Origin: an uncultured Puniceicoccaceae bacterium
Lineage (GTDB): Bacteria > Verrucomicrobiota > Verrucomicrobiia > Opitutales > Coraliomargaritaceae
Assembly: GCA_905479975.1 (NCBI GenBank)
Contig: CAJQOS010000001.1
Coordinates: 1-61,409, forward strand
Direction: 5' to 3'
DNA length: 61,409 nucleotides
Position 1 is the stretch's first letter. Every line of letters begins with the position of its first letter. Positions 37,279-47,011 of this stretch are shown in pieces. The notes beneath the pieces are model-generated. The model did not search any database and had not been told where the DNA came from. It was given only the letters and a program-made list of their open reading frames with translations. Both the position numbers and the translations under genes were made by a program.

Positions 37279-38681
37279 TGGATGGGGCGAGGACAGCTAT
37301 GACACGCTTCGATCCTCAAGAGCTAGCGGTATGGGCAAACGGTGAGTGGGAAAGTGCTAAACTGCCGGAGTCGATTGCCGGTTTTTGTTTCGATGCACGT
37401 CAACTCAAGCAGGGCGAATGCTTTGTGGCGTTGAGTGGTGGCGCGCGGGACGGCCATGAATTTACTGCACAAGCCACAGAGCTTGGTGCGAGTGCATTAC
37501 TGGTCGAGCAAGTGCAGGCATTCGCACTGCCGCAATTAGTCGTCGAAGATTCGCTCATTGCCATGGGGGCGATTGGGGCTGGTATTCGCAAAGGTTTCGC
37601 AAGTCCGGTGATCGGTATTACCGGCAGTTGCGGGAAGACCTCGACTAAGGAAATGCTACGCGTGTTGTTGGGCGAAAGCCGCACGCATGCGACTGCCGGG
37701 AATTGGAATAATCGGATCGGTGTGCCGATGACGTTGTTTGGGCTCGCTGCCGAACAGTATGATTTTGCCGTCATTGAGGCGGGGATTAATCAACCGGAGG
37801 AAATGGCAGCATTAGGCGCGATGATCGAGGCAGACCTGTCGATTATTACCAATATTGCCTCCGCTCATTTGGAGTTGCTCGGTTCGCTCGAACAAGTGGC
37901 TGCCGAGAAAGCGGAGCTAGTGCTTCGTTCGCGAACGAATGCGCCGGTGGTGCTGCCGAATTCAGTATTTAAATATCCAACATTTGCTGCATGTGCGGAA
38001 CGGGCGCTGGTGCTTGCTGCCGAGGGCGAGCAGGTGTCGCCTGAGCCGAAACGTGTGATACGCTATCGCCTGGATGTTGTTGGTGCGGGGCAGAGCACTT
38101 TGCATTTAAGGGACGGATCGACGGATGAGCGTTTTCAAATCGCTAGCCCGAGTGAGGGAATCTGTGTGAATGCTGCGCTGGCAATTGTGGCGGCGCGCGA
38201 GCTAGGGATTTCAGATGCTGCGATTCGCAAGCGGCTTGCTGCGTGGGAGCCGTCCTCAACACGCGGGCGTATTGCAACACGCGGCGCACAGACTTTTTAT
38301 ATCGATTGTTATAATGCGAACCCTGCGTCCATGCGTGATGCGATCGTAGCTTTTGACCGTGCGATGCCGTCTGAGCAAGCGCGTTGCTATGTATTGGGCG
38401 CGATGAATGAACTCGGGGCCGATGCGTCGGCACTTCATCTGGAGGTCGGACGGCAGCTCCGTTTACGTGCAGAGGATCGCGCCCTATTTGTCGGGCCGGA
38501 CGCGCTCACGCAGGCATACTATGACGGTGCCATTGAGTCTGGTTGTGATTCTTTTCAGCTAACCAGAGCAGCCGATGTCGAAAAAATAAAATCAGTCGTT
38601 GCCGATTTTGCCGGGGCGCTCTTTCTGAAGGGCAGCCGTTCCTACGCGCTCGAAAAACTTTTACCGCGAGCCTTGCTCTAG
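37278..38681 (+). CDS. murF: UDP-MurNAc-pentapeptide synthetase MurF
   Basis: MurF adds D-Ala-D-Ala to UDP-MurNAc-tripeptide. It has 467 residues. The ATP loop GITGSCGKTSTKEML, the following NWNNRIGVPMTL and the C-terminal FYIDCYNANPASMRDAI are diagnostic. The ATG overlaps the murE stop (TGATG), so translation is coupled; a second ATG at 37302 would remove the first eight residues. It is followed by a 66-bp pyrimidine-rich gap before mraY. Confidence 0.95.
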   Translation: MDGARTAMTRFDPQELAVWANGEWESAKLPESIAGFCFDARQLKQGECFVALSGGARDGHEFTAQATELGASALLVEQVQAFALPQLVVEDSLIAMGAIGAGIRKGFASPVIGITGSCGKTSTKEMLRVLLGESRTHATAGNWNNRIGVPMTLFGLAAEQYDFAVIEAGINQPEEMAALGAMIEADLSIITNIASAHLELLGSLEQVAAEKAELVLRSRTNAPVVLPNSVFKYPTFAACAERALVLAAEGEQVSPEPKRVIRYRLDVVGAGQSTLHLRDGSTDERFQIASPSEGICVNAALAIVAARELGISDAAIRKRLAAWEPSSTRGRIATRGAQTFYIDCYNANPASMRDAIVAFDRAMPSEQARCYVLGAMNELGADASALHLEVGRQLRLRAEDRALFVGPDALTQAYYDGAIESGCDSFQLTRAADVEKIKSVVADFAGALFLKGSRSYALEKLLPRALL

Positions 38682-38698
38682 CCTCGGTGTCTCTGATT

Positions 38699-38740
38699 TA
38701 CCACTACCACTACCACTTTTTTACCACTTTCACTCTCACT
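38699..38740. repeat. Short pyrimidine-rich repeat (TACCAC)n upstream of mraY
   Basis: Between murF and mraY the sequence holds three consecutive TACCAC-type units, a T run, then TACCAC again and CTTTCACTCTCAC. It is a degenerate simple repeat. Similar C-rich words occur at 18647-18665 and 57448-57480, so it may be a genome-wide habit of this organism. Confidence 0.45.
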
Positions 38741-38747
38741 ATTTATA

Positions 38748-39848
38748 ATGCTCAGTTATCTCGCCGATTTTGAAGCCTATTTTGGCCCGCTTCGTCTTTT
38801 CCGTTACATCACGCTACGTGCCGCATTTGCTGGGCTGACTGCGATGTCGATCGGTTTTATCATGGGGCCTTGGTTGTTTGCCAAGTTGCGACAATTGAGC
38901 GCGAAACAGTCGCTGCGCACGAAAGATGAAGTCGGTGAATTAGCAGAGTTACACGCCTCGAAATCGCAAACGCCAACGATGGGCGGACTGATGATTTGTG
39001 TGTCGGTGGTTGTGAGTTCGGTGCTGTGGGCGCGTCCGAATGTCTATGTCTATACAGGACTCGTCGTATATCTCGGCCTGACGGTGATCGGCTTTCTCGA
39101 TGATTATTTGAAAGTGGTAAAGCGCAACAGCGACGGGCTTTCTGGTCGCTGGAAGTTGGCTGGGCAGGCAGTGCTGACCTGTGTGGCGCTGGCAATGTTG
39201 CTGCTTTGTCCCGAATCCGCCGACCGTATGCGCGAGCTGTGGGTGCCGTTTTACAAAGAAGTGCTGTGGTCGCAGATGTCACTTTTCTTCCTCGTGCCGT
39301 TTCTTTTTCTGATTCTAGCGGGTTCAAGTAATGCGATTAATTTGACCGATGGCGTCGATGGGCTCGCGATTGGTTGCACCGTGACCGCTGCCATGGCGTT
39401 TGCGATTATGGCGTATGCGGCGGGTAACACGATCATCGCCGACTATTTGTTCATCAGCTACATTCCCGGCGCAGGGGAGTTGGCGGTGGTCTGCTCGGCA
39501 TTGCTCGGCGCAAGTCTCGCATTTCTCTGGTATAACTCACATCCGGCCGAAGTGTTTATGGGTGATACCGGTTCGCTCGCACTCGGCGGTTTGATCGGGA
39601 TGATTGCGTTCATGGTGCACCAGCCGCTGACACTCATCATTGTCGGAGGTATTTTTGTGATGGAGGCTGGTTCAGTGATCCTGCAAGTCGGTTCATTCAA
39701 GCTGCGCAAGAAGCGTATTTTTAGAATGTCGCCGATTCACCACCACTTTGAGCTTAAAGGCTGGCACGAAAACAAGGTCGTGATTCGCTTCTGGATATTA
39801 TCGCTGATCTTCGCAATGGCCGGACTGGCAACTCTGAAACTTCGCTGA
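38748..39848 (+). CDS. mraY: Phospho-MurNAc-pentapeptide transferase MraY
   Basis: MraY makes lipid I by moving phospho-MurNAc-pentapeptide onto undecaprenyl phosphate. It is a 366-residue protein with about ten membrane segments. The conserved cytoplasmic motifs are SKSQTPTMGGLMI, the catalytic VIGFLDDYLKVVKRNSDGL (Asp-Asp pair), NAINLTDGVDGLAIG, and the C-terminal FRMSPIHHHFELKGW with the His triad. Length and motifs are normal. Confidence 0.97.
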   Translation: MLSYLADFEAYFGPLRLFRYITLRAAFAGLTAMSIGFIMGPWLFAKLRQLSAKQSLRTKDEVGELAELHASKSQTPTMGGLMICVSVVVSSVLWARPNVYVYTGLVVYLGLTVIGFLDDYLKVVKRNSDGLSGRWKLAGQAVLTCVALAMLLLCPESADRMRELWVPFYKEVLWSQMSLFFLVPFLFLILAGSSNAINLTDGVDGLAIGCTVTAAMAFAIMAYAAGNTIIADYLFISYIPGAGELAVVCSALLGASLAFLWYNSHPAEVFMGDTGSLALGGLIGMIAFMVHQPLTLIIVGGIFVMEAGSVILQVGSFKLRKKRIFRMSPIHHHFELKGWHENKVVIRFWILSLIFAMAGLATLKLR

Positions 39849-39879
39849 TTTGAAAGCACTACACCCATCTGTAAACGAT

Positions 39880-41190
39880 ATGACAGACGCGTATGAGCGT
39901 GTGGCTATTTTCGGAGTAGGGGTGAGTGGTCAAGCGGCTCGGCGGTTGGCAGTTTCGTTGGGGCTGGATGTGTGCCTGTTTGATGAGGGAGGTGCGGGTG
40001 ATGCTTCTGAGTTCTCTCAGAATGAGCTGGGTGGGTTTGATGCGTTTATTTTCAGTCCGGGGTTTGCGATGACGCATCCTTGGCGGGTGTTGGCGGCAGG
40101 TTCGGGGCGGCCTTGTTATAGTGAACTTGGGTTTGCGGCGCTGCACTGGCGGGGGCGTTTGCTCGGTGTCACGGGCACGAATGGCAAAACCACGATCACT
40201 TCTTTGCTCTGTAATGCTTTGGAGTCTGCTGGGCAGATTGCGGTGGAGGCGGGCAATATCGGCACGCCGTTGAGTGATGTTGTGCTGAGCGATGCCAATC
40301 GGGCCGAGGCGACTGCGGTGTGCGAGATCAGTTCGTTTCAGGCGGAACTGCCGCGTGGGTTGCAGCTCGATGGTCTGATTTGGAGCAATTTTGCCGAAGA
40401 TCATCTGGATCGATACGATTCGATTTCGGAATATTTTGCGGCGAAAGCGCGACTGTTGGCCTGTTTGCGGGTGGATGCACCGTCGGTGCTCGGTGCGGAT
40501 GTCGTGGCGTTTGATCCGCGGGTTGCGGAGATTCGAGATTCGATGGTGGTCGATGGGGACAGACTGAAATGTCTGTGTCACTCTCAGCTGGCTGAGAGAC
40601 GGGTTTTGGGCGAAGACCTTACGCCGGAATCGCCTTTTCGCATTCAACCGCAGCGCACGAATTTTGCGTTGGCGGCAGCACTTTGGCGCGCGCTGGAGTT
40701 GCCTGCGGAGGCGTTGGTCGAGAGTGCCAATCGCTTTCAGTTGGCGGCGCACCGCTTGTCGCCTGTAGCAACCTGGGGTGGGGTGTCCTTTTGGAATGAC
40801 TCTAAAGCGACCAATTTTCACGCTGCGTTGGCGGCGATCGATGCTTTGGAGTCGCCGATTTTATGGATTGGCGGCGGCAGTGGCAAGGGTGGTGATTTGG
40901 ATGCATTTGCTCGTTTGATCGCGCCAAAAGTCGAGGCGGCCTTTCTTTATGGTGCGATTGCGCAGCCTTTGGCTGAGGTGTTGTGCCCATTGCATACACG
41001 GGTCGAAGCGCACCTGGATTTTGTGGATTGTGTGGAGTCGGCTGTTAGCGCAGCACTGGAGCGGGCTCCGGCAGTTGTGTTGCTGAGTCCAGGCTTCGCC
41101 AGTTTTGATCAATTTTCGGGCTACGCGGCCCGTGGAAAAACCTTCATTTCGACTGTTTTTAGTTTGAAGGATGCACATCGCCCCAATTAG
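39880..41190 (+). CDS. murD: UDP-MurNAc-L-Ala-D-Glu ligase MurD
   Basis: MurD adds D-glutamate to UDP-MurNAc-L-alanine. From ATG 39880 it has 436 residues. The N-terminal Rossmann start VAIFGVGVSGQAARRLA binds the UDP substrate. The ATP loop is LGVTGTNGKTTITSLL. EISSFQAELPRGLQ and SFWNDSKATNFHAALAAI follow as expected. A TTG at 39850, two bases after the mraY stop, would add ten residues and cannot be excluded. Confidence 0.95.
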   Translation: MTDAYERVAIFGVGVSGQAARRLAVSLGLDVCLFDEGGAGDASEFSQNELGGFDAFIFSPGFAMTHPWRVLAAGSGRPCYSELGFAALHWRGRLLGVTGTNGKTTITSLLCNALESAGQIAVEAGNIGTPLSDVVLSDANRAEATAVCEISSFQAELPRGLQLDGLIWSNFAEDHLDRYDSISEYFAAKARLLACLRVDAPSVLGADVVAFDPRVAEIRDSMVVDGDRLKCLCHSQLAERRVLGEDLTPESPFRIQPQRTNFALAAALWRALELPAEALVESANRFQLAAHRLSPVATWGGVSFWNDSKATNFHAALAAIDALESPILWIGGGSGKGGDLDAFARLIAPKVEAAFLYGAIAQPLAEVLCPLHTRVEAHLDFVDCVESAVSAALERAPAVVLLSPGFASFDQFSGYAARGKTFISTVFSLKDAHRPN

Positions 41191-41225
41191 TCTCTCTAGC
41201 ACTGGTAATCGCAGTTTATAGTATT

Positions 41226-42386
41226 ATGAAAATTTCAAAAGTATTCGGGTTTGTCCTTTGTCTCCATCTCGGTGTTATCGCCGTTCTGATCGTCCAGCCT
41301 GGCTGTGGGACGACTCAACCGCCGACACAAACCTATCAGCAAAATCGCACCTCTAATTTGACGGTGTCGAAGAGCACGGAGGGCTTGATCCCCGCGACTC
41401 GTGAGGGCGCTTCGATCGACCCTGCGTTTAATGCCGGTTTTGATGCCAGCTCGGATGGTCGCTATGCGCCAAATCGCCCGGAAGCAGAGTTTGTTGAATT
41501 TGAAGAAGTGACTCCGCAACTTGAGCCAATCGTCTCCGAGCCAGTCGTCGCGACTGTTGATGTGGCTGGTTCTTCGTTTGACACATACACCGTGAAGAAG
41601 GGCGATAGCCTTTGGGCGATCTCCAAGCGTCAGAATGTATCGCTCAATGAGCTATATGCTGCAAATGGTCTGAATAAGAATTCAGTGCTCAAGATCGGTC
41701 AGCAACTTCAGATCCCAGTCGAAGGTAGCACTGCCACGGTGAGCGCTGTGACTGCAGACACGTATCAGCCTTCCAACTATAACATGGCGACGGAAACATA
41801 CACGGTGAGAGGCGGCGACAATTTGTCCAAAATCGCGGTGAAGTATAACACTTCGGTCAGTGCGATTAAAGCGTCCAACAACAAGACTTCCGATATGATT
41901 CGTGTCGGTGAGAAGTTGATCATCCCTGTTGGCGATTCATCGGCCGGCAGCACTTCGACTGCACCAAAGCCAACCACTACACCTGCACCGAAGGTATCGA
42001 CCACATCAGTCGATGCGAGCGGTATTCATACGGTGAAAGCTGGTGAATATCCTGCAACGATTGCTCGCCAGTATGGCATGACTGCTTCGGAACTGCTTGC
42101 GATTAACGGCATTACTGATCCTCGCAAGATGCAGATCGGTCAAAAGCTGAAAGTCAGCTCCACGGGGAGTGCTGCAAATGTCGCGTCGAAGACTGAGACG
42201 GTCGTTGCACCGAAGCCAGCACCTGTAGCGGTGACTCCGACAGTGACTGCTTCAAGTAATGGACCGATTGAGATTCGAGTCGTCGAGGCGGATCCATTGG
42301 TTGAGGAGGAGGTCGTCGAGATTGATACGGATGCGATGTTTGAAAATGCTGTAGAGATTCCGGTCATCCGCATGGACGATCAGTAA
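41226..42386 (+). CDS. LysM-repeat cell wall protein
   Basis: An N-terminal membrane or signal segment (FGFVLCLHLGVIAVLIVQPGC) ends in a possible lipobox Cys. After a 70-residue linker there are three LysM domains: DTYTVKKGDSLWAISKRQN (about residues 118-160), ETYTVRGGDNLSKIAVKYN (about 187-230) and GIHTVKAGEYPATIARQYG (about 262-306). They are joined by Ser-, Thr- and Pro-rich linkers. LysM binds N-acetylglucosamine in peptidoglycan. No catalytic domain is present, so it may act as a wall-binding divisome factor. It lies between murD and ftsW. Confidence 0.85.
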   Translation: MKISKVFGFVLCLHLGVIAVLIVQPGCGTTQPPTQTYQQNRTSNLTVSKSTEGLIPATREGASIDPAFNAGFDASSDGRYAPNRPEAEFVEFEEVTPQLEPIVSEPVVATVDVAGSSFDTYTVKKGDSLWAISKRQNVSLNELYAANGLNKNSVLKIGQQLQIPVEGSTATVSAVTADTYQPSNYNMATETYTVRGGDNLSKIAVKYNTSVSAIKASNNKTSDMIRVGEKLIIPVGDSSAGSTSTAPKPTTTPAPKVSTTSVDASGIHTVKAGEYPATIARQYGMTASELLAINGITDPRKMQIGQKLKVSSTGSAANVASKTETVVAPKPAPVAVTPTVTASSNGPIEIRVVEADPLVEEEVVEIDTDAMFENAVEIPVIRMDDQ

Positions 42387-42426
42387 GTCTTACGGTTGAA
42401 CCGTTCAGTCTGGATATTACTATAGA

Positions 42427-43569
42427 ATGAGCGCACGCACTGCTTTGCGAAATTCCTTTTGGAGGATTCCGCCGGCAGGAGTGTTCATCGCGCTGATTGT
42501 TATTTCGCTCACCTTTCTTGGATTGGTGGTGTTGTTCAGTGCCTCTCAAGCGATGCATTCCGACCCGACGGTCTTGTTGCGCAAGCAGCTCATCTGGTTG
42601 GTGATTGCGACGTTGGCTGGTGGCTTTGCGATGGTGGTGAATCTCGCGGCATTGCGAGATTATGCTTACATCTTGGCTGGCGGTGCGGTGCTCTTGTTGA
42701 TTTTGGTGCTAGTCCCCGGGATCGGCGTGACGGTCAATGGTGCGCAGCGCTGGATCGATTTTGGCCCGATGCGTTTACAGGTTTCGGAGATCGGTAAGTT
42801 GGGCCTGCTGTTTATGATGGCGCATTACCTCGCTGCGAATCGACGGAATTTGGATGATGTGCTGCGTGGTTATCTCGTGCCGTGCGGCATGCTCGCTGTC
42901 ATTTGTGGCTTGATCATTATTGAGCCGGATTTTGGCACTGCCTTTCTTTGCGGTGCAGTGGGGGGCTTGATGCTTTATCTCGCGGGCTTGCGGTTGAAGT
43001 TTTTGATTCCGACTGCAATCGGCGCGCTCACGTTGTTTTCGGTGGCGGTCTATCACGATCCGGTTCGCTTGCAGCGTATCACATCCTTTCTCGACGTGGA
43101 GGGCAACCGCAGTGACAGTTCCTACCAGTTGTGGCAGGGGATTCTGGCCTTTGGTGCGGGTGGCGTGCAAGGCGTGGGGCTTGGTTCCGGACGTCAGCAA
43201 ATGTCGTTCTTACCGGAGGCGCATACGGATTTTATTTTCGCAATCGTGGGAGAGGAACTCGGGTTGGTGTTTACCCTCGGTGTGGTGATTCTATTTATGA
43301 CTTTGTTTTTCGTCGGTGTGATGCAGTTGAAGCGCGCACCGGATCTGTATCAGTATTTATTGGTGATGGGCGCACTGCTTTTTGTGACGCTGCAGGCGTT
43401 GATTAATATCGGTGTGGTCACTGGTTGCTTGCCGACCAAGGGAATGTCGTTGCCGTTTATTTCGTATGGCGGCTCCAACCTTGTTTTCATGTTTGTTTTG
43501 ACTGGGATTATTTTAAATGGCTTCCGCTCATGGGAGTTGCCTGCGCTTCGGAGGCAGCGTGAATTATGA
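42427..43569 (+). CDS. ftsW: Septal peptidoglycan glycosyltransferase FtsW
   Basis: FtsW is a SEDS-family polymerase that links lipid II into glycan strands with FtsI. It has 380 residues with about ten membrane segments. Diagnostic stretches are VNGAQRWIDFGPMRLQVSE, the GLGSGRQQMSFLPEAHTDFIFAIVGEELG loop (with the conserved catalytic-region Asp) and the C-terminal LPFISYGGSNLVFMF. The murG ATG overlaps its TGA by four bases (ATGA). Confidence 0.96.
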   Translation: MSARTALRNSFWRIPPAGVFIALIVISLTFLGLVVLFSASQAMHSDPTVLLRKQLIWLVIATLAGGFAMVVNLAALRDYAYILAGGAVLLLILVLVPGIGVTVNGAQRWIDFGPMRLQVSEIGKLGLLFMMAHYLAANRRNLDDVLRGYLVPCGMLAVICGLIIIEPDFGTAFLCGAVGGLMLYLAGLRLKFLIPTAIGALTLFSVAVYHDPVRLQRITSFLDVEGNRSDSSYQLWQGILAFGAGGVQGVGLGSGRQQMSFLPEAHTDFIFAIVGEELGLVFTLGVVILFMTLFFVGVMQLKRAPDLYQYLLVMGALLFVTLQALINIGVVTGCLPTKGMSLPFISYGGSNLVFMFVLTGIILNGFRSWELPALRRQREL

Positions 43570-44693
43570 GCCGTATATTAATCGCATGTGGGGGCACGGG
43601 TGGGCACCTGGCTCCGGGGATTGCAATTGCCGAGGTGCTGCAAGCGCGTGGGCATGATTGTACGTTATTGATCAGTCAGAAACAGGTGGATTCGGCGTTG
43701 ATCGAAAAATATTCGCACCTCAATTTTCATAAGACACCAGGGCAGGCGTTTTCCGGAGGCGTGACGCGGTGGATCACTTCGTGCTGGAGCTTGTTCTCGG
43801 GCTACTTGTTTTCGAGCAAGTTGGTGAAACAGGAGAAGCCCGATCTGGTGCTGCTCTTTGGTGGATTTCTTTCGGTGGGCTTGGGGCTTGCTGCGCGTTT
43901 TGCGGGTGTGCCGGTTGCGGTGCACGAGGCCAACTGTCGCCCGGGCAAGGCGGTCCGCTTGCTCAAGCATTTGGCCACGCGTGTGTATTTGCCGGATGGT
44001 GTGCGCTTGAAAGGTTTGCCCTCGAAGCGTGTGCGTTATCTGGGATATCCAGTCCGCGACGATGTGAAGCATACTTTGAAGGCGGAGGCTTGGGAGCGTT
44101 TGGGGCTTTCGGTATCGAATAAATTGTTGGTGCTCATTGGTGGCAGTCAGGGAGCCGCGGCGCTCAACGATTGGGTGACGGATAATTTTGAAACCCTAGC
44201 GAAGTCAGGTGTTTCTGTGTATTGCGTTACTGGACTTGGGAAAAACTCTGCGAGTTCGATTCAACAAGTGAGCTCAAGTGGTGAGGATGTTTCTGCGACG
44301 TTCGTGCCTTTTTCAGATCAAATGGGTGATGTCATTTCAGCGGCGGATCTGGTGCTGTCTCGGGCAGGTGCCGGTTCGATCGCGGAGATCATTCGCTGCC
44401 GTGCGCCATCGATTTTGATTCCATATCCGTTTGCGGCAGATGACCATCAGCAGGCGAATGCGTTGATGCATGAGCGTCATGGCGCAGGTATGGTGCTGGA
44501 GCAGGATGATTTGGACAAGCTTTTGGGTGAAGTTGAAAATCTTATTTTTAACGATTGGATGCTGGGTAAGTTTAAGTCGAATCTCGAACGCTTGGATCGT
44601 TTTGATTCGGGTGAGCGGATCGCGACTGATATAGAAGAGCTGTGCACGGCGCGCGCTTTGGCTGAGTCTGACAAACTGGAGTCCGCGGTATAA
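43566..44693 (+). CDS. murG: Lipid II synthase MurG
   Basis: MurG transfers GlcNAc from UDP-GlcNAc to lipid I at the inner membrane face. It is a 375-residue GT28 glycosyltransferase. The N-terminal glycine loop is ILIACGGTGGHLAPGIAIAEVL, the second is LLVLIGGSQGAAALN, and the UDP-GlcNAc site is LVLSRAGAGSIAEIIRCRAPSILIPYP (S-R-A-G-x-x-x-x-x-E) with DDHQQANA after it. It overlaps ftsW by four bases and murC-murB by one base (TAATG). Confidence 0.97.
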   Translation: MSRILIACGGTGGHLAPGIAIAEVLQARGHDCTLLISQKQVDSALIEKYSHLNFHKTPGQAFSGGVTRWITSCWSLFSGYLFSSKLVKQEKPDLVLLFGGFLSVGLGLAARFAGVPVAVHEANCRPGKAVRLLKHLATRVYLPDGVRLKGLPSKRVRYLGYPVRDDVKHTLKAEAWERLGLSVSNKLLVLIGGSQGAAALNDWVTDNFETLAKSGVSVYCVTGLGKNSASSIQQVSSSGEDVSATFVPFSDQMGDVISAADLVLSRAGAGSIAEIIRCRAPSILIPYPFAADDHQQANALMHERHGAGMVLEQDDLDKLLGEVENLIFNDWMLGKFKSNLERLDRFDSGERIATDIEELCTARALAESDKLESAV

Positions 44694-47011
44694 TGTCAGC
44701 ATCTGAAGAGACATATTTATTTATAGGAGTCGGCGGCATGGGCATGGCACCGCTTGCGGGTTGGATGGCGCGTGCGGGGTATGCAATCATTGGATACGAT
44801 GATAATCTGCAAGAGCGTGTGCGTTGCTTCCTTGAAGCGTCGGGCGTCGGCCTGCGTGACTTCGTTTTTTCTGAGCAGCTTGCTGGGTTTACAACAGTGG
44901 TCTATTCCAGTGCGATCCAAGCGGATCATCCGTTGCTGGCAGCAGCCCGTAAGCTTGGGTTGAAGACGCTGCGGCGCGGTGAGATGCTTGCCGAGATTGC
45001 GGCGACGAAACGATTGATCGCTGTCGTTGGCAGTCATGGTAAGACCACGACGTCCGGAATGATTGCGCATGGTGTGCGGCATTGCGGAGTCGATGCGAAT
45101 TACATCCTTGGCGGTTTGTTTAACGATGCTGCGCTGCCGCCGAGTCAATACGTGGAAAGTGATTGGCTGATCGCGGAAGTTGATGAGAGCGATGGCACCA
45201 TTGATCATTTCTCTCCGGAAGTAGCTGTCGTATTGAACGTGGATTGGGATCATGCTGATCGTTACTCCAGCGGTGAAATGTTGGATGCCGCATTTCGGCA
45301 ACTCATTGTGCGCACCAAGGCGCAGGTGCTGCTCTCGACTGAAGGCGATTTGACGGGACGCTTTATCGAAACCGGTGGTGCAGAGTTACTGACTTTCGGT
45401 GTGCAGGGCGACTATCGCGTGCAGGCGGATGCGAATGAGAATTTACAACTGAGCGGTCGCTTGGCTGAGGTGGAGATCGAGTCGCCGGCAGTGGGGCGAT
45501 TTAATCAGATTAATGGTGCGGCCGCGTTGGCGGTGTTGAGTTTGTTGTCTGCCGAATTGCGGGGCGATGTGCTCTCTAGTTTTGGTGGTATGGCGCGGCG
45601 ACAGACGGTGTTGCACCGCGATGAGCAACTCACGGTGATTGAGGACTATGCGCATCATCCGACTGAGATTGCGGCGCTGTTTGAGTGTTTGCGCTCGATG
45701 GCACCTGAGCGGCGCTTAGTGGTGGTGTTTCAGCCGCATCGTTATTCGCGCACAAAGCAATTTAAGCGCGAGTTTGCTGAGATTTTGCAGTCGGCGAATC
45801 AGCTGTTTTTATTGCCGGTGTATGCGGCGCATGAGTCGGTGATTGAAGGCGGTACGATTGCGGAGCTGGCGCAGGAATTTCCGGGCGAGCCGCCTGAAGT
45901 GTTGACGATGAACTCGGCTGGCATGCAACGCTTGGTCGATGCGATTGGCAGTGAGCCGAGCTCCGTGGCGTTTGTAGGAGCGGGAGATATTGATCAGTTC
46001 GGTGGACTGTTTACGTCAATGCGCCGTTGTGGATTTGATATCAACGCGGCATGGAGTGATTTTTTGAACGCGCGTGTGTCGCCAGAGTGTGTGCTGAAAG
46101 AGCACGAGCCGCTGGCGAATAAGACGACGATGCGTATCGGTGGTGCGGCGCGGTTTTATGCGGAGCCCTCGAATCTCTGCGATCTGCGGGCATTGTTGCG
46201 CGCGGCAAAGTTGTTTAATTTGGAGACGTTTTGCCTCGGGCGTGGCTCGAATTTATTGGTGCCGGATACCGGGTTTTCCGGATTGGTGATTCGCTTCTCG
46301 GGCGCAGCATGGCGACGTTCGGAGGTGCTGAGCGATGGTCGCATCTGGGCAGGCGCGGGGGTTCGTTTAAAAGAGGTGTGTGGCCATGCGGCCAAGGCAG
46401 GCCTCGCTGGGTTTGAATTTCTCGAAGGGATTCCCGGAGCGATTGGCGGTGCCTTGCGGATGAATGCCGGCGCGATGGGGAATTGGATGTTCGATGTGGT
46501 CGAGCGTGTGCAGTTTCTTGATGAGGCAGGGCAGCTGCAGGATTTGCCCAAAGATGCGTTTCACTTCGGCTATCGTAAGGTGGAGGAGATCAGTCGCGGC
46601 ATTGCTCTGGGTGCGATATTGAACAGTGCCGAAGTGGAGGATGAGGCATCGATCCGTGAGCGAATGGAGTGCTATTCGAGTTCGCGCAAAGCGTCGCAAC
46701 CGAGAGATCCAAGTGCTGGGTGTATTTTTAAAAATCCGGAAGGTAATTTTGCGGGGAAGCTAATCGATACGTATGGCGTAAAAGGAATGCGTGTCGGTGC
46801 GGCCGAGGTGTCGGATGTGCATGGTAACTTTATCGTGAATCGTGGCGGAGCGACTGCTGACGATGTCATCGAACTCGTGCGGGAGGTGCGTGCGGTGATT
46901 CATGCGAAGTCGGGCTACATATTGGAGCCGGAAGTTTTATTGCTAGGGCAGGCATGGGATGATGTGCTCGGCGATGTGGAATCTTTAAAGGGAGGGACGA
47001 ACTGTGGCTAA
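44693..47011 (+). CDS. murC-murB: Fused MurC-MurB: UDP-MurNAc-L-Ala ligase / UDP-GlcNAc-enolpyruvate reductase
   Basis: One 772-residue frame carries two enzymes. Residues 1 to about 445 are MurC: Rossmann start LFIGVGGMGMAPLAGWM, ATP loop VVGSHGKTTTSGMI, DESDGTIDHF, and YAHHPTEIAALFECL. Residues about 455-772 are MurB, an FAD enzyme: NKTTMRIGGAARFYAEP, GRGSNLLVPD, EFLEGIPGAIGGALRMNAGA, and SAGCIFKNPEG with Cys at the position of the proton-donating Ser of E. coli MurB. The two reactions are consecutive: MurB makes UDP-MurNAc and MurC adds L-Ala to it, so the fusion could channel UDP-MurNAc. No stop or frameshift lies between the parts. No other murB is in the cluster. Confidence 0.95.
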   Translation: MSASEETYLFIGVGGMGMAPLAGWMARAGYAIIGYDDNLQERVRCFLEASGVGLRDFVFSEQLAGFTTVVYSSAIQADHPLLAAARKLGLKTLRRGEMLAEIAATKRLIAVVGSHGKTTTSGMIAHGVRHCGVDANYILGGLFNDAALPPSQYVESDWLIAEVDESDGTIDHFSPEVAVVLNVDWDHADRYSSGEMLDAAFRQLIVRTKAQVLLSTEGDLTGRFIETGGAELLTFGVQGDYRVQADANENLQLSGRLAEVEIESPAVGRFNQINGAAALAVLSLLSAELRGDVLSSFGGMARRQTVLHRDEQLTVIEDYAHHPTEIAALFECLRSMAPERRLVVVFQPHRYSRTKQFKREFAEILQSANQLFLLPVYAAHESVIEGGTIAELAQEFPGEPPEVLTMNSAGMQRLVDAIGSEPSSVAFVGAGDIDQFGGLFTSMRRCGFDINAAWSDFLNARVSPECVLKEHEPLANKTTMRIGGAARFYAEPSNLCDLRALLRAAKLFNLETFCLGRGSNLLVPDTGFSGLVIRFSGAAWRRSEVLSDGRIWAGAGVRLKEVCGHAAKAGLAGFEFLEGIPGAIGGALRMNAGAMGNWMFDVVERVQFLDEAGQLQDLPKDAFHFGYRKVEEISRGIALGAILNSAEVEDEASIRERMECYSSSRKASQPRDPSAGCIFKNPEGNFAGKLIDTYGVKGMRVGAAEVSDVHGNFIVNRGGATADDVIELVREVRAVIHAKSGYILEPEVLLLGQAWDDVLGDVESLKGGTNCG

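Noticed and set aside
38699-38740. TACCAC repeat as a phase-variation tract
   Set aside because: Only about three adjacent units and not inside a reading frame; similar words recur in other gaps without clear function.
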